Positions 44,450 through 53,576 are shown, counted from the stretch's first letter. The stretch is 64,000 bases of DNA from Rhizobium sp. BK602 (GCF_014195095.1 NZ_JACIBC010000003.1:124001-188000); one strand, 5' to 3'. Notes: generated by a model not told the origin, from the sequence alone. Translations and numbers: made by a program.

Positions 44450-45121
44450 ATGAAATTTGGTTCAGCTTTTGGAACGACCGTCGTTGCCCTGACCTTGGCC
44501 GTGGCTCCGGTGGCCGGAACAGCGCTCGGCTTCGTGGACATGGCCTATGCCAAGGGTGGTAACGGCAATGGCGGAGGCAACGGTGGCGGCAATGGAAATG
44601 GTAACGGCGGGAGCCACGGCAGCAGCAACTCCAATTCCGACCACGCCAAGTCCAGTGCAGCGCAATCGGATGACAGCGATGACAGTGATTCCACCAATGG
44701 AAGCCTGAAGCGCGCCGGGCATTCCTCCAAGTCCGCGGCCCACAGGCATGAAAAGGCGGCCGTTGCCAAGGCAAAGACGTCCGCGTCGGAACTCGGCAGC
44801 CTCAACTCGCTGAAGCGGAACTATCACGCCTATATGAATTCGAAGGACCCGAAGATGGCGGCGATCCGGGCCTATGTCATGGATTATGCCGAGTTCGAAC
44901 TTCAAAATGGAACCGATGCGGTTCCGACGGACCCGGCTCTGAGCGACGAGGCCCTGCGCTCGGCGTTGGCCGAGGCATCCAAAACCGGCGTCGTCACCGA
45001 CAAGACGCTGGCCGAAGCCAAGGACATATTGGGCGTCGGACCCGCCGTCGGCAAGATCGACCAGGTCCGAGACGCGCTGGAACAGTCCACGACGACGACC
45101 ACCACGACGCCAGCGGAGTGA
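44450..45121 (+). CDS. Secreted Gly/Asn-rich low-complexity protein (paralogue B)
   Basis: This encodes 223 residues. A signal peptide spans about 1-33 (cleavage near AYA), followed at once by AKGGNGNGGGNGGGNGNG, a Ser/Asp/His-rich region, and a helical C-terminal domain (about 105-205) including LGSLNSLKRNYHAYM and YVMDYAEFEL. It ends in a run of seven threonines. The ATG at 44450 has GAGAGGAA about 8 bases upstream. It is related to 40853-41335 in the leader and repeat but not in the C-terminal domain. A strong terminator follows. Function is unknown. Confidence 0.78.
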   Translation: MKFGSAFGTTVVALTLAVAPVAGTALGFVDMAYAKGGNGNGGGNGGGNGNGNGGSHGSSNSNSDHAKSSAAQSDDSDDSDSTNGSLKRAGHSSKSAAHRHEKAAVAKAKTSASELGSLNSLKRNYHAYMNSKDPKMAAIRAYVMDYAEFELQNGTDAVPTDPALSDEALRSALAEASKTGVVTDKTLAEAKDILGVGPAVGKIDQVRDALEQSTTTTTTTPAE

Positions 45122-45143
45122 CGCAGTCGCTCGTAACGAAATG

Positions 45144-45184
45144 AAGCCGGCAATCGTTTTGAAGCGATTGCCGGCTTTTTATTG
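45144..45184. terminator. Strong Rho-independent terminator
   Basis: AAGCCGGCAATCG and CGATTGCCGGCTT form a perfect 13-bp stem with an 8-base loop, followed by TTTTTATT. It sits between the Gly/Asn-rich gene and the oppositely oriented DapA-family gene and can serve the plus strand; the A-rich left flank may serve the minus strand. Confidence 0.9.
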
Positions 45185-45187
45185 ATA

Positions 45188-46099
45188 TCAGGCAGCCTGA
45201 CGCGCCTTGGATGGGCGGGTGGCGGCGGCCTTCTCGACCATGGCGGTGACTTCCGCGCGGCGGGCTCCCGACAAGGGCAGGCGCGGCATGCGCACGCGCT
45301 CGGAACCGCGCCCCATGATCTGCTCGGCAAGCTTGATCGACTGCACCAGATCGTGCTCGGCATCGAGATGCAGGAGCGGCATGAACCAGCGATAGATCCG
45401 GCGAGCCTCTTCCCAATCGCCGCGTTCGGCGGCGGCGACGAGCTGCACCGATTCCTGCGGGAAGGCGCTCGTCAGGCCGGAGACCCAGCCCTTGGCGCCG
45501 AGCATCAGCCCCTCGAGCGCCACATCGTCGAGGCCGGCGAAAATATCGAAGCGGTCACCGAAGGCATTGATGAGATCGGTGAAACGGCGCGGATCCGGCG
45601 CGCTTTCCTTGACGGCCTTGATGTTCGGCACGTCGGCCAGCGCCTGAAGCACATCGGCGCCGATATTGACGCGGTAGGCGGGCGGGTTGTTGTAGAGCAT
45701 GATCGGCAGCGACGTCGCTTCGGCGACGGTGCGGAAATGCGCGATCAACTCCTCTGGCTTCGGCACATAGACCATGGCCGGCAGCAGCATCAGGCCATCG
45801 GCGCCGAGCTTCTCGGCATCGCGGGCATAGGCGACGGCGCGGCGCGTATCGAATTCGGAAACGCCGGTGACGACGGGAACGCGACCGTTGACCACCTCGA
45901 CCGCAGCTTTCAGGATCGTGCGCTTTTCTTCAGGATCGAGCGAATTGTTTTCGCCGCAAGTGCCCATGACGATCAGGCCGTTGACGCCGTCGTTGACGAG
46001 CGCATCCTGTACGCCCTGGGTGGCGGAAATGTCGATCGACAAATCCTCGTTGAACTGCGTCGTTACGGCGGGAAATACGCCCTTCCATCCTGTCGTCAT
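45188..46099 (-). CDS. DapA-family lyase/aldolase (not necessarily dihydrodipicolinate synthase)
   Basis: This encodes 303 residues of the class I TIM-barrel DHDPS/NAL family. The Schiff-base lysine K164 is in IKAVKES, the catalytic tyrosine Y136 in LPIMLYNNPP, and the substrate-binding GTCGENNSL is at 46-54. Family members include dihydrodipicolinate synthase, N-acetylneuraminate lyase, KDG aldolase and hydroxyproline-pathway enzymes. The local GntR and peptidase genes favour a catabolic role over lysine synthesis. The ATG at 46099 has GAGGA upstream; the frame runs on to 46171 through the promoter. Confidence 0.87.
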   Translation of the reverse strand: MTTGWKGVFPAVTTQFNEDLSIDISATQGVQDALVNDGVNGLIVMGTCGENNSLDPEEKRTILKAAVEVVNGRVPVVTGVSEFDTRRAVAYARDAEKLGADGLMLLPAMVYVPKPEELIAHFRTVAEATSLPIMLYNNPPAYRVNIGADVLQALADVPNIKAVKESAPDPRRFTDLINAFGDRFDIFAGLDDVALEGLMLGAKGWVSGLTSAFPQESVQLVAAAERGDWEEARRIYRWFMPLLHLDAEHDLVQSIKLAEQIMGRGSERVRMPRLPLSGARRAEVTAMVEKAAATRPSKARQAA

Positions 46100-46127
46100 T
46101 CTCAAAGTCCTCGGTTGCGGTGGCCGA

Positions 46128-46156
46128 GTTATATACAAACTGTCGACAAAGCTCAA
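46128..46156 (-). promoter_or_regulatory. Promoter of the DapA-family gene with GntR operator-like palindrome
   Basis: On the minus strand TTGAGC (46156-46151), a 17-base spacer and TATAAC (46133-46128) form a promoter-like pair 29 bp upstream of the start. The spacer contains the perfect palindrome TGTCGACA (46141-46148), a likely site for the divergent GntR protein. Confidence 0.55.
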
Positions 46157-46232
46157 GAAGCATGGCATCAAGTTATGCGAGCAGGGCCGACATCGCCGGA
46201 ACCTGGCCAGGATGAGAGGTGGGGATCACGCC

Positions 46233-46937
46233 ATGCAGAACGATACGGAACAGGTGCGGGTGCGCGGTTCGGGTACGCAAAGCGTCTATGCGGCGCTGCG
46301 CCGAGAAATCCTGTCGATGGCGCTGGAGCCCGGCAGCCCGCTCGACGAGGTGCGGCTGTCGGAGCGCTTCAAGATGTCGAGAACACCCATCCGCGAGGCG
46401 CTGCTGCGGCTTTCGGGCGAGGGGCTCGTGACGACGCTGCCGAACCGGAACACCATCGTCGCAACCATCGATTTCGCCAGCCTTCCTACCTATTTCGAGG
46501 CGCTGACGCTGATGTATCGCGTCACCACGCGCGGCGCGGCCGAACGCCGGGATGCCGGGGGCATGGCGACCATCCGCGCCCATCAGCGGGATTTTGCCGA
46601 TGCGGTGACGGCCCGCGATGCCTATGCCATGATCGAGGCCAATCGCGAATTTCATGTCGCCATCGCGGAACTGGCGGGCAATGCCTATTACACGACCTTC
46701 TTCGCCCGGCTGCTCGACGAGGGACGCCGCATCCTTCGCCTATATTATTCGACATTCGATGACCGTCTGCCGCGGCAATATGTCGACGAGCACGAGGATA
46801 TGATCGCCGCGATCGAGGCCGGCGATATCGAGCGCGCCGACCGGCTGGCGATCGACCATGCCGCCCAGATCGTGCGGCAGATCCAGGACTATGTCGCGCG
46901 CGACCTCGATCGGTCGGTGGCGATCGGGCTAGCCTGA
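46233..46937 (+). CDS. GntR-family regulator (FCD subfamily)
   Basis: This encodes 234 residues. The winged helix has VYAALRREILSMALEPGSPLDE and FKMSRTPIREALLRLSGEGLV (about 18-65), followed by an all-helical FCD effector domain with the metal-binding histidines in NREFHVAIAELAGN and DEHEDMIAAI. The ATG at 46233 has GGTGGGG upstream. It is divergent from the DapA-family gene and 53 bp ahead of a peptidase gene, and likely controls both. Confidence 0.9.
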   Translation: MQNDTEQVRVRGSGTQSVYAALRREILSMALEPGSPLDEVRLSERFKMSRTPIREALLRLSGEGLVTTLPNRNTIVATIDFASLPTYFEALTLMYRVTTRGAAERRDAGGMATIRAHQRDFADAVTARDAYAMIEANREFHVAIAELAGNAYYTTFFARLLDEGRRILRLYYSTFDDRLPRQYVDEHEDMIAAIEAGDIERADRLAIDHAAQIVRQIQDYVARDLDRSVAIGLA

Positions 46938-46990
46938 TCGCCTGCGGCGCAAGCATCATCATCCCTATGACCGAACGGATTGGAAACAGA

Positions 46991-48133
46991 ATGACCTGGC
47001 AGCATCCCGTACCCCGCATCACCCAGGAGGAAAGACAGCTCCGCCTTTCGAAGCTTCGTCAGGCGCTGGAGGCGAAAGGCCTTGCCGGAATGCTGCTTGG
47101 GCCGAGCGAGAGCCTGCATTATTTCACCGGGCTCGTCTGGCATGTCAGCGAGCGCTTTCTCGGCGCCCTGGTCACACCAAGCGGTCTCTACTACATCGTG
47201 CCGGGTTTCGAGCGCAGCAGGGTCGAGACGCTGCCCCATCTGCCCGGCGACATCCTCGAATGGCAGGAAGAGGAAAGCAGCGCCGCCCTCGTCGCCCGCC
47301 GTCTCGGCGGCTCCGGCACGCTCGCCCTCGATGACAGCATGCCGCTCTATTTCTATCACGCCTTGGCGGCAACGCTCGGAACTGACCGGCTGGCCGATGG
47401 CGGGCCGATCGTCCGCAGCCTGCGCCGGATCAAATCGCCGGCGGAGATCGCGCTGATCCGGTATGCGATGGGGCTGACACTTGATGTCCATAGGCAGGCA
47501 CATGCGCTGATGAAGCCGGGAATCCGGGCCTCCGAAGTGGTGGAGTTCATTGATCGAAAGCATCGGGAGGCCGGCGCCGACGGCTCGACATTCTGCATCG
47601 TTTCCTTCGGCGCGGCGACCTCGTTGCCGCATGGCGCCGATGGCGACCAGATCCTGGCCGACGGCGACGTCATCCTGGTCGATACCGGCTGCCGTATCGA
47701 CGGTTATCATTCCGATCTCACCAGGACATACACGCTGGAGAGTGGCAACGAGGCATTCGAACGGGCCTGGGCCATCGAGCGCGAAACGCAGCAGGCCGTC
47801 TTCGACGCGGCGCGGCTGGGTGCCGCCTGTTCAAGTCTCGACGATGCGGCACGGGCGGTGCTGGCCAGGCACGGGCTCGGACCGGACTATCGGCTGCCGG
47901 GCCTGCCGCATCGCGCCGGCCATGGCCTCGGTCTGGAAATCCATGAAGAGCCCTATATCGTCCGCGGCAATTCGACACCGCTTGCCGCCGGCATGTGTTT
48001 TTCCAACGAACCGATGGTCGTTTTTCCCGCGGCCTTCGGCATCCGGCTGGAAGACCATATCTACATGGCCGAGGACGGTCCGCACTGGTTCACCCAGCCG
48101 GCCAAGGGGCCGACCGAACCTTTTTCCGATTGA
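46991..48133 (+). CDS. M24-family metallopeptidase (Xaa-Pro dipeptidase/creatinase type)
   Basis: This encodes 380 residues. An N-terminal creatinase-like domain (about 1-140) precedes a pita-bread M24 catalytic domain. Metal ligands are visible: DTGCRIDGYHSD (two Asp), HRAGHGLGLEIHEEP (His), SNEPMV (Glu) and RLEDHIYM (Glu). Substrates in this family include X-Pro dipeptides, creatine and other amides. The ATG at 46991 is preferred for its GGAAAC site; ATG 46967 would add eight residues. With the DapA-family enzyme it may degrade a proline- or amide-containing compound, which is inference. Confidence 0.87.
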   Translation: MTWQHPVPRITQEERQLRLSKLRQALEAKGLAGMLLGPSESLHYFTGLVWHVSERFLGALVTPSGLYYIVPGFERSRVETLPHLPGDILEWQEEESSAALVARRLGGSGTLALDDSMPLYFYHALAATLGTDRLADGGPIVRSLRRIKSPAEIALIRYAMGLTLDVHRQAHALMKPGIRASEVVEFIDRKHREAGADGSTFCIVSFGAATSLPHGADGDQILADGDVILVDTGCRIDGYHSDLTRTYTLESGNEAFERAWAIERETQQAVFDAARLGAACSSLDDAARAVLARHGLGPDYRLPGLPHRAGHGLGLEIHEEPYIVRGNSTPLAAGMCFSNEPMVVFPAAFGIRLEDHIYMAEDGPHWFTQPAKGPTEPFSD

Positions 48134-48150
48134 GAGTTACGCCGGCGGCC

Positions 48151-48166
48151 GACGCCGTTCGGCGTC
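48151..48166. terminator. Short hairpin between converging genes
   Basis: GACGCC-GTTC-GGCGTC is a 6-bp stem in the 51-bp gap between the M24 peptidase and the oppositely oriented ABC ATPase gene. No T tract is present, so this is a weak or Rho-assisted terminator at best. Confidence 0.4.
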
Positions 48167-48184
48167 ATCAGCGGGCCGTTCCAC

Positions 48185-49243
48185 TTACGTCGCCCTTTTC
48201 CCGTCCTCGTCGAACATATGCAGATGCTGCGCCGGAAAGGTAACGCCCACCTGCTTGCCGGCGCTCAGCGCGCTGCGGTCCAGCGTGAAGACCTTGAACG
48301 GCAGGCCGTGCAGCGACAGATGCAGGATGATGCCGAAGCCCGTGGGTTCGATAAGCTCTACCTCGGCGCGAATCGCGGTACCCTCCGACGACAAGACCAC
48401 ATGTTCCGGCCGGATGCCGAGGGTTGCCTTGGCTCCATCGGGCAAATTCAGCGGCGCCGAAAGCGGGATGACGGTTCCATCCTTCAGCCTCACGCCGCCC
48501 GCCTCATAGGTCGCGTCGAGGAAATTCATGCCCGGCGACCCGATGAAACCAGCGACGAAGAGATTGGCGGGGCGGTCGTAGAGCTCGAGCGGACTGCCGA
48601 CCTGCTGCACCACCCCGCCATGCATGGCGACGATCCGGTCCGCCAGCGTCATCGCCTCGATCTGGTCATGGGTGACATAGATCGAGGTCGCCTTCAGCTC
48701 GCCATGCAATTTCTTGATCTCGGCGCGCATCTGTTCACGCAGGCGCGCGTCGAGGTTGGAAAGCGGTTCGTCGAAGAGAAACGCTTTCGGCTGGCGCACG
48801 ATGGCGCGGCCCATGGCCACGCGCTGGCGCTGGCCGCCCGAAAGTGCCTTCGGGCGACGTTCGAGCAGCGGATCGAGCCCAAGTTTCGATGCGGCGGCTG
48901 CGACGGTGCTCGCGATCTTGTCTTTCGCGGTCTTCCGGAGCTTGAGGCTGTAGCTCATATTGCCGGCGACGTTCATGTGCGGATAGAGCGCATAGGACTG
49001 GAACACCATGGCGATGTCGCGGTCCTTCGGATGGAGCTCGTTGACGCGGTTGTCGGCGATGCGGATCTCGCCGCCGCTGATATCCTCTAGGCCGGCGATC
49101 ATCCGGAGCAGGGTCGACTTACCGCAGCCGGATGGGCCGACAAGGACGACGAATTCGCCATCCTTGATTCGAAGATCGATGTCGTGCAGCACCTGCACAT
49201 GGCCGTAGGCTTTCTTGACGTTCTGAATATCGATCGATGCCAT
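48185..49243 (-). CDS. Carbohydrate-type ABC transporter ATPase (UgpC/MsmK/MalK family)
   Basis: This encodes 352 residues. Walker A GPSGCGKST is at 37-45, signature LSGGQRQRVAMGRAIV near 135, Walker B AFLFDEPLSNLDA, and a C-terminal TOBE regulatory domain of about 115 residues (GIRPEHVV). This is the ATPase of CUT1 importers for sugars and glycerol phosphates. It is 4 bp after the MalG-like permease and ends the operon. Confidence 0.92.
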   Translation of the reverse strand: MASIDIQNVKKAYGHVQVLHDIDLRIKDGEFVVLVGPSGCGKSTLLRMIAGLEDISGGEIRIADNRVNELHPKDRDIAMVFQSYALYPHMNVAGNMSYSLKLRKTAKDKIASTVAAAASKLGLDPLLERRPKALSGGQRQRVAMGRAIVRQPKAFLFDEPLSNLDARLREQMRAEIKKLHGELKATSIYVTHDQIEAMTLADRIVAMHGGVVQQVGSPLELYDRPANLFVAGFIGSPGMNFLDATYEAGGVRLKDGTVIPLSAPLNLPDGAKATLGIRPEHVVLSSEGTAIRAEVELIEPTGFGIILHLSLHGLPFKVFTLDRSALSAGKQVGVTFPAQHLHMFDEDGKRAT

Positions 49244-49247
49244 TTGA

Positions 49248-50078
49248 CTAACCCTTGACCGCGCCGGCCGTCAGGCCCTGCACGAGATAGCGCTGGATGA
49301 GCAGGAAGAAGAGGCCGGCTGGAATGAGCGCCATGACGCCCGCCGCCATCATCTGCCCGAAATCCACCGAGAATTTCGACACGAAGGTGAGAAGGCCGAC
49401 CGGGAAGGTGGCGGCCTGATTGCCGTTGATCAGCATCAGCGCGAAGAGCAGCTCGCTCCAGGCGGCCGTAAAGACGAAACCAAGTGTGGCGGCGATGCCC
49501 GGCAGCGTCAGCGGCAGGATGATCTGCCGGAAAGCGGTGAACTGCGTCGCACCGTCGATCATCGCCGCCTCCTCCAGGTCCTTCGGGATACCATCGAAGA
49601 AGGATTGCATCAGGAAGGTGGCGAAGGGCACGTTGAAGGCGGTGTAGACGATGACGAGGCCGGTCAGGCTGTTGGTCAGATGCAGGGGCGTCAGGATCTT
49701 GAAGATCGGCGCCACCAACATGACCAGCGGGAACATCTGCGTCAGCAGCATCAGGGCCACGATCCAGTATTTGGCGCGGAAATTGAAGCGTGAGAGCGCA
49801 TAGCCGGATAGCGAGGCGCAGACCGTCACGACGATCGCCGTCGATGCGGAAACGATCAGGCTGTTCTTGAAGAAGGTCGGGAAATCGCTGTGCTGCAGCA
49901 CGAAGGCGTAGTGTTCCCAGGTCGTGCGCGACGGCCACATGCGCACGCCTTCCGTATAGAGCAGATCATTCGGCGTCAGCGAGACCTTGAGCAGCCAGAA
50001 GAGCGGGAAAAGCGCGAAGATCACGTAGCAGAGGATGGCCAGACGATGCGCGATGATGGGGAGGATGGATCGTCTCAT
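49248..50078 (-). CDS. Carbohydrate-type ABC transporter permease (MalG/UgpE-like)
   Basis: This encodes 276 residues with six membrane segments and the CUT1 EAA loop (LEEAAMIDGATQFTAFRQIILPL). The N terminus LFPLFWLLKVSLTPNDLLY is typical of the MalG side. It lies between the MalF-like permease and the ATPase with gaps of 3-4 bp. Confidence 0.92.
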   Translation of the reverse strand: MRRSILPIIAHRLAILCYVIFALFPLFWLLKVSLTPNDLLYTEGVRMWPSRTTWEHYAFVLQHSDFPTFFKNSLIVSASTAIVVTVCASLSGYALSRFNFRAKYWIVALMLLTQMFPLVMLVAPIFKILTPLHLTNSLTGLVIVYTAFNVPFATFLMQSFFDGIPKDLEEAAMIDGATQFTAFRQIILPLTLPGIAATLGFVFTAAWSELLFALMLINGNQAATFPVGLLTFVSKFSVDFGQMMAAGVMALIPAGLFFLLIQRYLVQGLTAGAVKG

Positions 50079-50081
50079 GGC

Positions 50082-51017
50082 TCAATCCTTGTTCAGCAGG
50101 GTCTGCCGCAGCAGGATGATCAGCATGGAATAGGCAAGCAGCAGTATCAGCAGCACGAGAGCGATGGCCGAGGCATAGCCGAAATCCAGCCGCTTGAAGG
50201 CCTGGGTGAAGATGTAGCTGGCGACGATCTGCGTGCGGTCGGCCGGTCCGCCGCCGGTCATGACGACGATAAGGTCGGCGAAGTTCGAAACCCAGACGGT
50301 ACGCAGCAGCACGGTTATGGCGATGGTCGGGGCGAGGAAGGGAAGAGTGATCGAGCGAAAACGCTCGAACCAGCCGGCGCCGTCGATGGAGGCGGCCTCA
50401 TAGAGATCGCGCGGGATCGCCTGGAGAGCGGCCAGCAGCGTGATCGCGAAGAAGGGAATGCCCCACCAGACATTGGCGACGATCGGCCCCCACATCGCAT
50501 ATTGCGGATCGGAGAGGATATTGCCGGGCTCGCTCATCAGCCCGAGCGCGAAGAGCCAATGCGGAATGGGTCCGATCACCGGATTGAAGAGCCAGGACCA
50601 GTTGAGGCCTGCGAGGAAGGAAGGCACCGCCCAGGGCAGGAACACCAAGGCCTGCACGAGCGCCCGGCCGAAGAAGGGCTTGTCCAGCAGCAGGGCCAGG
50701 ATCAGCCCGAAGACGAACTGCAGGATGACCGAGGCGCCTGTCCACCAGAGCGTGTTCCTGAGCGCTCCGTAGAAGGCGGCATCCCTGGAGAGCTCGCGAA
50801 AATGCTCCAGGCCGATGAAGCCGCCCGAAAACGGGTTCAGCAACTGGATATCGCGGAACGCATAGGAAATGCCGATCGCCAGCGGCACCAGCATGACCGC
50901 GATGATCAGGATGAGGGCAGGGGCGCTGTAAAGATAAGGCTCCGAAGCATCGGCAAGGCGTTTCAGCCACGGCCTGCGGTCGTGACGCCTGCCTCGCGTG
51001 TCGGCGGTCATGGTCAT
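50082..51017 (-). CDS. Carbohydrate-type ABC transporter permease (MalF/UgpA-like)
   Basis: This encodes 311 residues with six membrane segments, the QFVFGLILALLLDKPF region and the EAA loop (LYEAASIDGAGWFERFRSI). The ATG at 51017 has GGGAAC about 8 bases upstream; alternatives at 51062 and 51101 lack a ribosome site. It pairs with the MalG-like permease. Confidence 0.9.
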   Translation of the reverse strand: MTMTADTRGRRHDRRPWLKRLADASEPYLYSAPALILIIAVMLVPLAIGISYAFRDIQLLNPFSGGFIGLEHFRELSRDAAFYGALRNTLWWTGASVILQFVFGLILALLLDKPFFGRALVQALVFLPWAVPSFLAGLNWSWLFNPVIGPIPHWLFALGLMSEPGNILSDPQYAMWGPIVANVWWGIPFFAITLLAALQAIPRDLYEAASIDGAGWFERFRSITLPFLAPTIAITVLLRTVWVSNFADLIVVMTGGGPADRTQIVASYIFTQAFKRLDFGYASAIALVLLILLLAYSMLIILLRQTLLNKD

Positions 51018-51108
51018 CTGCAAGAGTTCCCGTTCGCGGCGTTCGAACGCCGTCTGTGTCATAGGTAAAAATACGGCGGCGGATCGCTCCGCCGCCGGCA
51101 ATGCGGAC

Positions 51109-52368
51109 TTACTTCTTGGCGAGGAATTTCTGCTGCGCCTTGGTCAGATAGTCAGCCCATTGATCGGCGAGATCCTTGGCCGAGATATCGCCGAGCAGCG
51201 CCTGCTGCGAAGTCTTGATGGCGAGCGAATCCTTGAAGAAGGCGAATTCCTCAAGATAGGTCGGCATCACGGTCGGAACCGTGTTCTTGTCCGCCAATTC
51301 CTCGAACCAGCCCTTGAACTGATCGCCTGCATAGAAGGGGTCCTTCTCGGCGGAGCTATAGGCCGGCAGGGCGCCGATCTTCTTGTTCCATTCGAGATTG
51401 CCTTCCGGTCCCTCAAGCGTTGCTATCAGTTTCCAAGACAAGTCCTTGTTCTGGCTTGTGGAAAACATCGACCATCCCGCATAGCCGATCGTGGGGAAGG
51501 ATTTCCCATCCGGGCCTTTCGGCAGCGGCGCAACGCCGAAATCGTCCTTGTTCATGCGCTCGGCGATGGCGATCAGAGCGTCCGGATCCTGGTCGAGGAA
51601 GGCGCAGGTGCCGGAATAGAAGCCGGCGACGACCTCGTTGAAGCCCCAGTTGACGCTGTCCTTCGGCGCGTAGCCCTTCTTGTAGAGATCGACCATCCAT
51701 TCGATGCCCTTGGCCCAGCCGGGGCTGTTCATCGTCGAGGTGCCGTCGTCCTTGAAGTATTTGTTGTCGCCGGCCATGGAGGCGGCGAAGATCATCCAGC
51801 CGTTCAGGCCGCCAGGACCGCCGCGCATGCAATAGCCGTATTTGCCGGAGAGCTTGGAGACCGCCTCTGAAGCCTTGGCGAAATCGTCCATCGTCTTCGG
51901 CGGCTCGCTGATGCCGGCTTCCTTCAAGAGTTTCTTGTTGTAGAACATGGCACGCAGATAGAAGCCGTAGGGCAGCATGTAGGCCGTCTTCTTGACATCG
52001 CGGCCGAGTTCCAGGGCACGCGGCGTCAGCTCTTTCGTCTGGTCCCATTTCGCAAGATAGGGCTCAAGGCTTTCGAGCATGCCGTTGTTGCCGTAGAGCG
52101 AAAGCCAGGTGTCCGGCATCTCCATCACATCGGGCGTATCGCCGGCCGAGACCATGGTGGCGAATTTCTGAAAGGCTTCGTTCCAGGGCAGCGAGATGAT
52201 GTCGACCTTCGTGCCGGGATTGGCGGCCTCGAATTTGGCGACGATCGATTTCAGCGTCTCGGTGCGTTCCGGACTGGTGATGACCTCGACGAGCTTCAGC
52301 GTCGTGTCGGCGAAAGCCGTGCCTGCCATCATCGCGGTGAAGAGTGCGGCGGTTATCAGTCTTTTCAT
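51109..52368 (-). CDS. Carbohydrate-type ABC transporter substrate-binding protein
   Basis: This encodes 419 residues. The signal peptide MKRLITAALFTAMMAGTAFA is cut after residue 20. The mature part is a SBP_bac_1 (cluster B, MalE-like) protein with FEAANPGTKVDIISLPWNEA and VMEMPDTWL. The ATG at 52368 follows GGGGGAA at 7 bases. Aromatic residues (Trp, Tyr) are frequent, as in oligosaccharide binders. It is 41 bp after the PLP enzyme gene in a single minus-strand operon. Confidence 0.92.
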   Translation of the reverse strand: MKRLITAALFTAMMAGTAFADTTLKLVEVITSPERTETLKSIVAKFEAANPGTKVDIISLPWNEAFQKFATMVSAGDTPDVMEMPDTWLSLYGNNGMLESLEPYLAKWDQTKELTPRALELGRDVKKTAYMLPYGFYLRAMFYNKKLLKEAGISEPPKTMDDFAKASEAVSKLSGKYGYCMRGGPGGLNGWMIFAASMAGDNKYFKDDGTSTMNSPGWAKGIEWMVDLYKKGYAPKDSVNWGFNEVVAGFYSGTCAFLDQDPDALIAIAERMNKDDFGVAPLPKGPDGKSFPTIGYAGWSMFSTSQNKDLSWKLIATLEGPEGNLEWNKKIGALPAYSSAEKDPFYAGDQFKGWFEELADKNTVPTVMPTYLEEFAFFKDSLAIKTSQQALLGDISAKDLADQWADYLTKAQQKFLAKK

Positions 52369-52409
52369 GCTCAGTTCCCCCTTTTCGGTTTTTCTCTTGA
52401 GGTTGACGA

Positions 52410-53576
52410 TTAAGAGGCGGCGGCGATCGCCGCCTCGATGTCTCTCCACAGGGCCTCGGTTCCTTCGAGACCGACATGGAGACGCACGGATCGTGGGCTG
52501 ATGCCGAAGCTGTGCGCGGAATTCGGTTGCGCCTTCTGCTGCAGCACCACTTCGCCCGGTACGATCAGGCTTTCATGCCCACCCCAGCTCACACCCAGTT
52601 TGAAGAGCTCGAGGTGGTCGGCGAAGGCGCGGATATCGACGCCCTCGCGGAAAATGAACGAAAAGAGGCCCGATGTGCCGTTGAGACCGGCGGGCAGGCG
52701 GTTGGCAAGGCCCGGATGGCAGACCTGCTCGACGACATCGAGCTCCTGCAGCCGCCGCGCGATCGTGAGCGCCGCGGCTTCATGCGCCTTCATGCGGATC
52801 GGCAGGGTGCGAAGGCCGCGGATCAGCAGCCAGGCATCGAAGGGCGAGAGCTTGCCGCCGAGATAGGGATAGGCCTCGGCCTTCAACCGCGCGATCATCT
52901 CCTTCGATCCAGCGACCACCCCGGCGACGACATCGCTGTGGCCACCGAGATATTTGGAGGCGGAATGAATGACGAGATCGACGCCGAGCTTCAGCGGCTG
53001 CTGGAAATAGGGCGTCGCCCAGCTATTGTCGATCATCGAGACGACGCCGTGGCGCCTGGCGAGAGCGGCCAGCGCGCCGACATCATGGGCTTCCATCACC
53101 CAGCTCGTCGGGCTTTCCAGGTAGAGGACCTTGGCGCCGGGCAGCGCCTTGGCGACGGCTTCCTCGTCGCGGCCGTCGACATAGGTGACCTCGACCTTCA
53201 TGCGCTTCAGGATCGTGCCGAAGAGGCGGAAGGCGTCGGGATAAATATGCTTGACCGCGACAATGCGGTCGCCTGGCTCGACGAAGCTCAGGACGGCGGA
53301 GGAGATTGCCGCCATACCGCTGGCAAAGCCGATCGCATCCTCGCCGCCCTCAAGCTTCGCCAGCATCTCCTCGAACATGCGCACGGTCGGATTGAGGCCG
53401 CGCGTATAGATCGGCCGCACCTTTTCGCCGCGATAGCAGGCGATCATCTCGTCATAGCTGGAAAAGGTGAAAAGCGATGTCTGGAAGATCGGCGGCACCA
53501 CGGCTTCGGCGAAATTGCCATCGTCATGGGCGGTAATGAGGGAAGCGAGTTCGAACGGCTCTAGCCCGTCAGTCAT
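52410..53576 (-). CDS. Cys/Met-metabolism PLP enzyme (cystathionine gamma-synthase/lyase family)
   Basis: This encodes 388 residues of the trans-sulfuration family (fold type I). The cofactor lysine is K208 in SASKYLGGHSD; YTRGLNPTVRMFEEMLAKLE and FASGMAAIS provide the substrate and phosphate site; the cofactor-ring Asp lies in MIDNSWATPYFQ. Members act as gamma-synthases, beta- or gamma-lyases on cystathionine, methionine or analogues. Its location between a GntR regulator and a sugar-type importer suggests a catabolic lyase rather than methionine synthesis. The start overlaps the GntR stop (ATGA). Confidence 0.88.
   Translation of the reverse strand: MTDGLEPFELASLITAHDDGNFAEAVVPPIFQTSLFTFSSYDEMIACYRGEKVRPIYTRGLNPTVRMFEEMLAKLEGGEDAIGFASGMAAISSAVLSFVEPGDRIVAVKHIYPDAFRLFGTILKRMKVEVTYVDGRDEEAVAKALPGAKVLYLESPTSWVMEAHDVGALAALARRHGVVSMIDNSWATPYFQQPLKLGVDLVIHSASKYLGGHSDVVAGVVAGSKEMIARLKAEAYPYLGGKLSPFDAWLLIRGLRTLPIRMKAHEAAALTIARRLQELDVVEQVCHPGLANRLPAGLNGTSGLFSFIFREGVDIRAFADHLELFKLGVSWGGHESLIVPGEVVLQQKAQPNSAHSFGISPRSVRLHVGLEGTEALWRDIEAAIAAAS

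Noticed and set aside
45188..46099. Naming the gene dapA
   Set aside because: The family is broad and the context (GntR, peptidase) is catabolic; lysine synthesis is not supported.
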